Origin: CAZRZN01 sp964604565
Lineage (GTDB): Bacteria; Pseudomonadota; Alphaproteobacteria; Rhodobacterales; Rhodobacteraceae
Length of the DNA: 9,113 bases
Direction: 5' to 3'
NCBI GenBank assembly: GCA_964604565.1
Contig: CAZRZN010000170.1
Coordinates: forward strand, 1-9,113
Position numbers and translations under genes: made by a program
Notes under the pieces: generated by a model
What the model was told of the DNA's origin: nothing
The model's database searches: none
The model's input: the letters and a program-made list of their open reading frames with translations, nothing else
In this document: positions 1 to 5,260 of the stretch, piece after piece
How the letters are laid out: every line of letters starts with the position of its first letter
Numbering within the stretch: the stretch's first letter is position 1

Positions 1-397
1 CGCGCATGCCGACGACGCCGGCAAGGCAGTGGTCGGGTTCCAGCCAGTCGGAATATTTCTGGTGGTGAACCGCGGCAGAGCCGAAATCCCAGACATAGGG
101 GCTGTCGTCACCAGTCAGCAGGCAGAAGCGGCACATCTTGTCGCGCTCCCATTCGCCGATCTTGGTGGCGCTGACGTAGCGGATGTTGTTCACGTCGAAC
201 AACAGCAACGAGCCGGCGGGCGACGCCTGCAACGATTGCCGCGTGCGGGCCAGACGGTAACGGCGCAGACGGTCATGGTCGATGCGGCGTTCGAAATCGA
301 CGGACATATGGCCGGGGGAGGGCAGCTTGGCCTCCCACTGCCAGTTGGGTTGCAGGTCCTGCGGGGTCAGCAGGTTGGGCATAAGTGCGCGAGACAT
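1..397 (-). CDS. M24-family (Xaa-Pro peptidase / creatinase / DddP-like) protein, N-terminal part
   Basis: Partial gene: the first 132 codons are visible and the rest lies beyond the left edge. The start at 397 is preceded by GGAGGAG (404-410) with a 6-base gap. The visible part looks like the creatinase-type N-terminal domain of M24 proteins: a charged helix (about residues 33-55), then a strand and turn LLLFDVNNIRYVS (64-76) and VWDFGSAA (102-109). This resembles the N-terminal half of the DMSP lyase DddP and of Xaa-Pro dipeptidases (similarity recalled, not computed). The metal-binding residues and catalytic centre of the family lie in the C-terminal domain, which is absent here, so peptidase, amidinohydrolase or lyase activity cannot be distinguished. 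There is no signal peptide, so it is probably cytoplasmic. It is third in the leftward set, 66 bases after the dehydrogenase, with no terminator-like hairpin in between, so co-transcription is likely. Confidence 0.8.
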   Translation of the reverse strand, partial: MSRALMPNLLTPQDLQPNWQWEAKLPSPGHMSVDFERRIDHDRLRRYRLARTRQSLQASPAGSLLLFDVNNIRYVSATKIGEWERDKMCRFCLLTGDDSPYVWDFGSAAVHHQKYSDWLEPDHCLAGVVGMR

Positions 398-463
398 GAT
401 CTGCTCCTCCAAATGCCTCTCGGGGCATCCGTATCGGGTTGGAATGTTGTGAAAAACCGGCGG

Positions 464-1270
464 TTACTGGATGCACCAGCCGCCATCGATGTGGATCATC
501 TGACCAGTCATGTAATCACTGTCGTGACTGGCGAGGAATGCGGCGGTGCCCATGACATCGTCGGGGTAGGACACGCGCTTGATCTGGAGCGCGTCGCGGA
601 CGATATCCTCGTAGGCCTGTCCTTCCTTCTCCTTGAAGCCGATGTCGACAAGGTCCTTGTCAAGTTGTTCCCAAAGCGGGGTAACAACCACGCCGGGGGC
701 ATAGCCGTTGACGGTGATGTTGTGCTCTGCCAGCCCGATGGCGCCGCAATGGGTCAGGGCAAGGCAGCCGTATTTCGACGTGCAGTAGACGGTCACGTCC
801 ACCAGCGGCTTGCGCGAGGCGATGGATCCGACATTGATCAGCTTGTAGGGCTTTTCCTGGGGACCCTGCGCGATCATCTGGCGGGCGGTTTCCTGCATGC
901 CCAGCCACATCGCCTTGGTGTTGACGTTCATGATCATGTCCCAGTTGTCTTCATCGATATCCATGAAGAACCGGGGTTTGTTCAGGCCGGCGTTGAACAG
1001 CCCGATATTGATCATGCCGAAGGCTTCGACCGTGGCGGCGACGGCGGCGGCATTGTCCTCGCGCTTCGTCACGTCCATGCGGACCGCGACTGCCTTGCCG
1101 TTTCCGGCGGCGTTGATCCGATCGGCCACTTCCTGTGCCGCGTCGAGGTCCAGATCGCCCAGGCAGATGTTCGCGCCCTGCTCTGCGAAATGTTCGGCAT
1201 TGGCGGCGCCCATGCCGCGGCCTGCGCCGGTGATCAGGATGTTTTTCCCTTTGAGGCGGTTGGGGTCCAT
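464..1270 (-). CDS. SDR-family NAD(P)-dependent oxidoreductase (polyol dehydrogenase-like), copy 1
   Basis: A 268-residue classical short-chain dehydrogenase, the usual length. It has the cofactor motif TGAGRGMG (14-21), an acidic residue at the end of the second strand (D39, favouring NAD over NADP), D66 in DVT, NAG (93-95), N117, and the catalytic serine S149 with Y162xxxK166. The C-terminal DSDYMTGQMIHIDGG block is typical of the family. The stretch after the active site (APGVV, then W200 and an acidic segment) recalls sorbitol/butanediol-type enzymes such as SmoS, so oxidation of a secondary alcohol on a polyol is the best guess; the substrate is unproven. The start at 1270 is chosen because AAGGAGGAGA (1275-1284) sits 4 bases upstream; an in-frame ATG at 1309 would lie inside the regulator gene. 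It follows the regulator by only 13 bases, and its ribosome site overlaps that gene's stop, implying translational coupling. It is a clear paralogue of the dehydrogenase at 4392-5189. Confidence 0.93.
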   Translation of the reverse strand: MDPNRLKGKNILITGAGRGMGAANAEHFAEQGANICLGDLDLDAAQEVADRINAAGNGKAVAVRMDVTKREDNAAAVAATVEAFGMINIGLFNAGLNKPRFFMDIDEDNWDMIMNVNTKAMWLGMQETARQMIAQGPQEKPYKLINVGSIASRKPLVDVTVYCTSKYGCLALTHCGAIGLAEHNITVNGYAPGVVVTPLWEQLDKDLVDIGFKEKEGQAYEDIVRDALQIKRVSYPDDVMGTAAFLASHDSDYMTGQMIHIDGGWCIQ

Positions 1271-1274
1271 GGTG

Positions 1275-1284
1275 TCTCCTCCTT
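1275..1284 (-). promoter_or_regulatory. Ribosome binding site deciding the start of SDR copy 1
   Basis: On the minus strand this reads AAGGAGGAGA, a near-perfect anti-16S match, 4 bases before the ATG at 1270. It overlaps the first base of the regulator stop codon (1286-1284). It selects the 268-residue start over the ATG 13 codons upstream. Confidence 0.8.
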
Positions 1285-3125
1285 CACGGTGTATTTCTTG
1301 GTTTGTCAAAGAGCGCCTCGGCCCGTTCCTGGGCCCGGCTCAGAGCTTCGCGCGCGGTCAGGAAACCGCGCAGCATGTCGTGGAATTCCTCGCCGCAGAT
1401 CTGGATGATCCCTCCGATCTCCGGCACCGGCGGCCGCGGCCAGAATTGCAGTTCGTCGCGCCATGACATGCCGTCGACCGCCTCGAAGATGTCCGAGCTG
1501 CGGCGCACTTCGGGATCGGCGCTGACGGAGTATCGCGGGTTGGTCCGGCTGCCGTTCTGCACATACAGCTTTTGCGCCTGCGGGCTGGTGAAGACGCACA
1601 GCGCCTCGGCTGCGGCATGCAACCGATCCGGCGGCAGATTGGCGGGAATTCCCATGACGTAGCCGCCCACGGGGGCGACGGGCTTGCCACCCGGACCCGG
1701 TGGATGTGGCAGATAGTCCGTCTGGCCATAGGCCGGCGAGGATGGATCAAGTTCGAAATACGGGGCCAGTAGCGTATAGCCATAGGCCATGGCGATCTTG
1801 CCGGCGGCATAAGGGCGGACGCGTTCATACCATGACATCGACAGGATGTCCGGGGGCGAATATCGCAAGAGTTCCAGCAGGAATTCTGCGGCGCGCAAAC
1901 CGGCCTCGGTGTTTATGGTCGGGCGGTAGCGCCCGGAGCCAAGCGCGCTCGTGTCGAATCCGCCCGCATTGACCGGCAGGTTCAGAACCGGCTGCCCGAA
2001 ATCCGCCAGCGCCATCAGGACCGTGTGTCCCAGCGCCGTGCCGCGGGCCGCGTTCCAGGCGATTCCATAGCGGCCCCGCAAGGGGTCGTGCAGATGCCTT
2101 GCGGCGGTCAAAAGCGACTCGGTCGTGGCCGGCGGCTCCAGCCCGGCTTCGGCAAAGAGATCCCGGCGGTAGAACAGAAGCTCTGGCGTGGTCTGCGCGG
2201 GCACGGCATAGGGGCGCCCGTTCCAATGCGTGGCCTTCCAGCCGGCGGTGTGAAAATCCGCCGGATCGAGGCGGGCGACATCCAACGCCTCTTCAAGTGG
2301 CATCAGAACGCCGCGGTCGGCGAATTCCCCGACCCAGGGCAAGTCCAGCGCAATGATATCGTAGCGGCTTGCCTTGCGTTCGGCGTTGCGCAGACCTTCG
2401 TCACGCAGCCGGTCGATCGAAAAGGCCCGCTGAATGATCGGACACCCGAGAACCTGCTCGAACTGTCGCTTCAGTTGGTCCATGACCATGAAGGTCGGAT
2501 CACCGTGCACCAGAACCCGCACTCCCCCGGCGACCTTGAGCGGTTCGGGCAGCACTTGAAGCGGTGAAATGGACTGCGCCTCCATGTAGCTGCCGCCAAA
2601 GAAATAATCGCGCGTGTCCTGACCGGCCTCGGAGCCGCCAAAGCGTGCTTCGCCCAGACGCCGCACACGGCCGGCAAGCTGCATCCATGTCTCCAGCATC
2701 TTTTCGCTGGGATGCATCGAATAGGTCTTGCCCGAACGGGTGCGTGGCCGCTGTTCGATCAGGCCCGCCTCGACCATTTCCTTGAGCCGACGTGTCGCCG
2801 TCGCATAGGGAACGCGGCTTGCACCAATGAGGGAGGTGGGGGTGACCACCTTGGCCTCGAAATGTCCGCGCATGAGGCTGAGCGTCATGCGCAGCGTGGG
2901 ATTGGGGCCGACGAATTCCAGGGTTTCTTCCAGCTCCTCCTCCAGTTCCTCGAGATAGCTCACGATATCAAGCGTTTCGGTCGCGCCTTGCGGCGCGGCG
3001 AAACCTGCCTTGATGTGCGATTCCGCGAGGGACATGCGCTGGACTTTCTGTTGGGTCTTCAAAGCCCTGTCGGGCTGAGCCGATGTCTGGGCCGGTATAT
3101 TCAGATTGGATATCGACTTTGACAT
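1284..3125 (-). CDS. Cytoplasmic transcriptional regulator: winged HTH fused to a MalE/UgpB-type solute-binding domain
   Basis: A 613-residue protein with two parts. The N-terminus is polar (1-50) with no signal peptide or membrane segment, followed by an acidic helical stretch rich in E and L (about 52-72, possible coiled coil). Next is a winged helix-turn-helix (about 76-150): TSLIGASRVPYATATRRLKE as the HTH, then EAGLIEQ and a basic wing (RPRTRSGKTY). From about 200 to the end it resembles family 1 ABC solute-binding proteins: GRPYAVPAQTTPELLFYRRD (303-322) with DLFAEAGLEPP following, YAAGKIAMAYG (439-449), and a C-terminal GGYVMGIPANLPPD region plus an FTSPQAQKLYVQNGSRTNPR segment (487-531). 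The inference is a one-component regulator whose binding domain senses an intracellular ligand of the pathway. The start at 3125 is chosen for GGGGAG (3134-3139), 8 bases upstream; the in-frame ATG at 3218 lacks such a site and would run through the putative operator. It heads the leftward operon and is divergent from the transporter. Activator or repressor role is unknown. Confidence 0.88.
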   Translation of the reverse strand: MSKSISNLNIPAQTSAQPDRALKTQQKVQRMSLAESHIKAGFAAPQGATETLDIVSYLEELEEELEETLEFVGPNPTLRMTLSLMRGHFEAKVVTPTSLIGASRVPYATATRRLKEMVEAGLIEQRPRTRSGKTYSMHPSEKMLETWMQLAGRVRRLGEARFGGSEAGQDTRDYFFGGSYMEAQSISPLQVLPEPLKVAGGVRVLVHGDPTFMVMDQLKRQFEQVLGCPIIQRAFSIDRLRDEGLRNAERKASRYDIIALDLPWVGEFADRGVLMPLEEALDVARLDPADFHTAGWKATHWNGRPYAVPAQTTPELLFYRRDLFAEAGLEPPATTESLLTAARHLHDPLRGRYGIAWNAARGTALGHTVLMALADFGQPVLNLPVNAGGFDTSALGSGRYRPTINTEAGLRAAEFLLELLRYSPPDILSMSWYERVRPYAAGKIAMAYGYTLLAPYFELDPSSPAYGQTDYLPHPPGPGGKPVAPVGGYVMGIPANLPPDRLHAAAEALCVFTSPQAQKLYVQNGSRTNPRYSVSADPEVRRSSDIFEAVDGMSWRDELQFWPRPPVPEIGGIIQICGEEFHDMLRGFLTAREALSRAQERAEALFDKPRNTP

Positions 3126-3181
3126 TTCGACCGCTCCCCAAGAAAAATGTCCGGATTGACGGTTACACCATACCCCCAAAT

Positions 3182-3196
3182 TGTCCAAAATGGACA
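3182..3196. promoter_or_regulatory. Perfect palindrome TGTCCA-AAA-TGGACA, candidate operator
   Basis: Six-base arms with a 3-base spacer form a perfect inverted repeat, the expected shape for a dimeric winged-HTH protein. It lies 57 bases from the regulator start and 147 bases from the binding-protein start. It would overlap the minus-10 area if the TTGACG at 3156 is a real minus-35 box. A further ATGTCC half-site sits at 3147-3152. Assignment to the adjacent regulator is inferred from position and symmetry only. Confidence 0.55.
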
Positions 3197-3212
3197 TTAA
3201 GATAGCCAAAAA

Positions 3213-3236
3213 GAACATTTTTTGTGCATGATGTTC
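3213..3236. repeat. Inverted repeat GAACAT-N12-ATGTTC
   Basis: Six-base perfect arms (3213-3218 and 3231-3236) separated by 12 bases. The arms differ by one base from the GGACAT/TGTCC half-sites of the nearby palindrome, and the GAACAT arm starts 21 bases (two helical turns) after GGACAT at 3192. It could be a second, weaker operator, or a chance repeat in AT-rich sequence. Confidence 0.35.
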
Positions 3237-3250
3237 GCGGAATAATCCGC
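3237..3250. repeat. Inverted repeat GCGGA-ATAA-TCCGC
   Basis: Five-base perfect arms around a 4-base spacer, directly abutting the preceding inverted repeat. It could be a separate protein site or part of an untranslated-leader hairpin if transcription starts upstream of it. The function is unknown. Confidence 0.3.
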
Positions 3251-3280
3251 AACCTTCTTGCAGTCAGCCCACACAGGCGA

Positions 3281-3305
3281 CTCCCCCGCCGAGGAGAGCG
3301 GGGAG
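3281..3305 (+). other. GC-rich hairpin in the leader of the binding-protein gene
   Basis: CTCCCC (3281-3286) pairs with GGGGAG (3300-3305). The stem can extend by two more pairs (3288-3289 with 3298-3299) past one bulged C, leaving an 8-base loop. It lies about 22 bases before the ribosome site. No U-run follows, so it is not an intrinsic terminator; it may stabilise the leader or do nothing. Confidence 0.35.
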
Positions 3306-3342
3306 CCGGAAACGTCATTCCCACATTGGGAGGAGCTAAAAA

Positions 3343-4308
3343 ATGACCATTCGTAAGACTTTTGCCGCCACGACGGCGGCCGCCGCACTCTTCGCATCTG
3401 GCGCCGCTTTCGCAGGCGGACACGAAACAATGAAGATCGGCATCACGCAGAACAACGTCGGCGTCGACAGCTATCAGACCACGTATGAGCGGGCCTTCAT
3501 CGATGCCGCCGAAGCCAACGACTCGGTTGAAACCGTGGTTCTGGATGCAGGTGGCGACGTTGCGCGCCAGATCGCCCAGATCGAGGACCTGATTCAGCAG
3601 GAGGTCGATGCGATCATCATCTGGCCGACCAACGGCGAGGCCGTCATCCCCGCGGTGCGCAAGGCGCACAACGCCGGCATTCCCGTGATCGTGACCAATT
3701 CGAACATCGCCGAGGCCGGCTTTGACTTCATCGCGTCCTTCTCCGGTCCGGACAACATCACGCAAGGCGCCCGTTCCGCGGAAATCATGTGCGACAAGTT
3801 CAAGGACATGGGCATCGCGGACGAAGCCCGCGTCGTGCAGATTTCCGGCCAGCCCGGCTACACCACCGCCATCGAGCGCGCGCAGGGTTTCGAAGAGCGC
3901 CTGCCAGAGGTCTGCCCCGACGTGACGCTGGTCGAAACCCAGCCCGGCGACTGGAACCGCGAGAAATCGCAGCAGGTCATGGAAGCCTTCCTTGTCAAGT
4001 ATGACGACATTGACGGTGTCTATGCCGGCGACGACAACATGGGTGTCGGCGCATTGAATGCGGCCAAGGCGGCCGGCCGCGAAGGCATCATCTTTGTCGG
4101 CGCGACCAACTTCTCGGTCGGCTACGAGGCGATGGAAGCCGGCGAATACTGGGGCTCGATCTACCAGTCCCCGGTCGACGACGCCGAGGCCGCGTTGCAA
4201 ACCGCCATCGACGTGCTGGGCGGCGAAGACGTTCCATTCCTGAACTACTTCGACACGCCCAAGATCACTCAGGACAACATGGGCGAATACACCAAGCCGG
4301 TGTTCTAA
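3343..4308 (+). CDS. Periplasmic sugar-binding protein of an RbsB-type ABC importer
   Basis: A 321-residue protein with a clear Sec signal peptide: basic MTIRK start, alanine-rich core, and likely cleavage after AFA at residue 24. The mature part has the type I periplasmic-binding (ribose/galactose-like) fold: KIGITQNNVG (31-40) as first strand, DAIIIWPTNGEAVIPAV (89-105), IPVIVTNS (113-120), then ISGQPGYTTAIERAQGF (167-183) and GVYAGDDNMGVGALNA (225-240) in the second lobe. Its role is to capture the ligand in the periplasm and deliver it to the permease pair encoded downstream. The only two cysteines (C150 and C191) could form a disulfide. The start is supported by GGGAGGAG (3328-3335) 7 bases upstream. 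It is first in the rightward operon, is followed by a strong hairpin, and is probably the most highly expressed gene. Within the family the ligand is usually a pentose, hexose or polyol; which one cannot be read here. Confidence 0.93.
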   Translation: MTIRKTFAATTAAAALFASGAAFAGGHETMKIGITQNNVGVDSYQTTYERAFIDAAEANDSVETVVLDAGGDVARQIAQIEDLIQQEVDAIIIWPTNGEAVIPAVRKAHNAGIPVIVTNSNIAEAGFDFIASFSGPDNITQGARSAEIMCDKFKDMGIADEARVVQISGQPGYTTAIERAQGFEERLPEVCPDVTLVETQPGDWNREKSQQVMEAFLVKYDDIDGVYAGDDNMGVGALNAAKAAGREGIIFVGATNFSVGYEAMEAGEYWGSIYQSPVDDAEAALQTAIDVLGGEDVPFLNYFDTPKITQDNMGEYTKPVF

Positions 4309-4320
4309 GGTCCTCCCGGC

Positions 4321-4353
4321 GCGCGGGGCGTGGGCATGGCCCGCGTCCCGCGC
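4321..4353 (+). other. Strong intergenic hairpin after the binding-protein gene
   Basis: Arms 4321-4335 (GCGCGGGGCGTGGGC) and 4339-4353 pair over 15 positions with only two G-U pairs, closing a 3-base loop (ATG). The following bases are CAGTCAAAACAATACC with no T-run, so a classical intrinsic terminator is unlikely. Hairpins in this position in ABC operons commonly protect the upstream binding-protein message from 3' decay or partly attenuate read-through, giving binding protein in excess over membrane components. That role is inferred here. Confidence 0.7.
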
Positions 4354-4391
4354 AGTCAAAACAATACCCAGAAAATACGGGGAGGGGCGAT

Positions 4392-5189
4392 ATGGGTCGT
4401 GTCTCGGGGCGGGTCTGCATCGTGACAGGCGCCGCACAGGGCATCGGGCGTGCCATCGGCGAAGCGTTGCTCGATGAAGGCGCCGAAGTCTGCTTTGCAG
4501 ATATAAATGGTGACAAGGTTGCCGAGGTCGCCGAGGAAAACCGCTCACGCCTGAATGGAAGTAGTGGCGCCGTGACGTCCGCCAAGGTGGATGTGACCGA
4601 TCGCGCCCAGGTTCGTGAAATGATCGCGCATGTGGTCGAGCGGTTCGGTCGGCTGGATGTCAAGTTCAACAATGCCGGCGTGAACAAGCCGATGAATTTC
4701 CTCGATGTGACTGAGGAAAACTGGAATTTCATTATGGGCATCAACGGGCTCGGCTGCATGATCGGCATGCAGGAAGCGGCAAACCAGATGATCGCGCAGG
4801 GATCGGGCGGCAAGATCGTGAACACCGCCTCCATTGCAAGCCGTCAGGGCTTTGGCAATGTGGCGCCCTATTGCGCGTCCAAATGGGCCGTAGTTTCGTT
4901 GACGCAATCCGGCGCGCGCGATCTTGCGCCGCACGGGATCACGGTGACCGGCTTTGCGCCGGGTGTCGTCGCGACCGAGATGTGGGAGCAGGTGGATCGT
5001 GACCTGATGGACATCGGTGCCGCGGAACGTCCCGGGCAGGCGATGGAGGAATTCGCATCGGAGATCCTGAAGGGCCGCGTTGCCAAACCGCGTGACATCA
5101 CCGGAACGACCACGTTTCTGGCCTCACCGGACAGCGATTACATGACCGGTCAGATTGTCATGATCGACGGAGGAATGACGCTGGTCTGA
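4392..5189 (+). CDS. SDR-family NAD(P)-dependent oxidoreductase (polyol dehydrogenase-like), copy 2
   Basis: A 265-residue classical short-chain dehydrogenase. It has TGAAQGIG (12-19), D37 after the second strand (NAD preference likely), D67 in DVT, NNAG (93-96), N118, S147 and Y160xxxK164, so the catalytic set is complete. It ends with DSDYMTGQIVMIDGG. It is closely related to the dehydrogenase at 464-1270: both share NKP after NAG, a GMQE-QMIAQG helix, and an APGVV segment followed by WEQ-D-DL-DIG. It probably oxidises a hydroxyl of the imported compound or of a later intermediate. The start follows GGGGAGGGG (4379-4387) with a 4-base gap. It lies between the binding-protein and permease genes, an unusual slot that argues for a dedicated role with this importer. 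A sorbitol- or butanediol-dehydrogenase-like function is the leading guess; a sugar or hydroxyacid dehydrogenase remains possible. Confidence 0.93.
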   Translation: MGRVSGRVCIVTGAAQGIGRAIGEALLDEGAEVCFADINGDKVAEVAEENRSRLNGSSGAVTSAKVDVTDRAQVREMIAHVVERFGRLDVKFNNAGVNKPMNFLDVTEENWNFIMGINGLGCMIGMQEAANQMIAQGSGGKIVNTASIASRQGFGNVAPYCASKWAVVSLTQSGARDLAPHGITVTGFAPGVVATEMWEQVDRDLMDIGAAERPGQAMEEFASEILKGRVAKPRDITGTTTFLASPDSDYMTGQIVMIDGGMTLV

Positions 5190-5260
5190 CGAGGGCCGGC
5201 TACGGTGAGCAAAGCAGGTCCGAGTGGTCGGATTTCGCCAGAAACCTGAGGGAGGGGATG

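Larger units (their letters stand above)
3126..3342. promoter_or_regulatory. Divergent promoter/operator region
   Basis: This 217-base gap separates the regulator and the binding-protein gene, which face away from each other, so both operons' promoters should lie here. The part nearest the regulator (3140-3250) is AT-richer than its surroundings and holds several inverted repeats built on TGTCC/GGACA-like half-sites. A possible minus-35 box TTGACG lies at 3156-3161 on the plus strand. The best minus-10 at 17-base spacing (AATTGT, 3179-3184) is poor, so no promoter is called with confidence. The part nearest the transporter is GC-rich and holds a hairpin and the ribosome site. No small gene is credible in it. 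Confidence 0.75.

Noticed and set aside
29..1408. 459-codon plus-strand open frame antisense to the M24, dehydrogenase and regulator 3' end
   Set aside because: It spans several well-supported minus-strand genes, has no family motifs or ribosome site, and is the kind of antisense frame expected in GC-rich coding DNA.
3156..3184. TTGACG with AATTGT at 17-base spacing as the transporter promoter
   Set aside because: The minus-10 matches only three of six consensus positions, so it is not called as a feature.
3126..3218. Upstream in-frame ATG (3218) adding 31 residues to the regulator
   Set aside because: It has no ribosome site, the added residues would be encoded by the palindromic AT-rich region, and the ATG at 3125 has GGGGAG at good spacing.
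3281..3305. Hairpin considered as an intrinsic terminator or riboswitch
   Set aside because: No U-run follows and no conserved aptamer-like core was recognised. It is a single short GC stem.
4321..4353. Hairpin considered as an intrinsic terminator ending the operon
   Set aside because: There is no T-run after the stem, and the next gene continues in the same direction with a strong ribosome site and related function.
3163..4548. 461-codon minus-strand open frame opposite the binding-protein gene
   Set aside because: It is antisense to a clear secreted binding protein, runs through the divergent promoter region, and its composition is that of a codon shadow.
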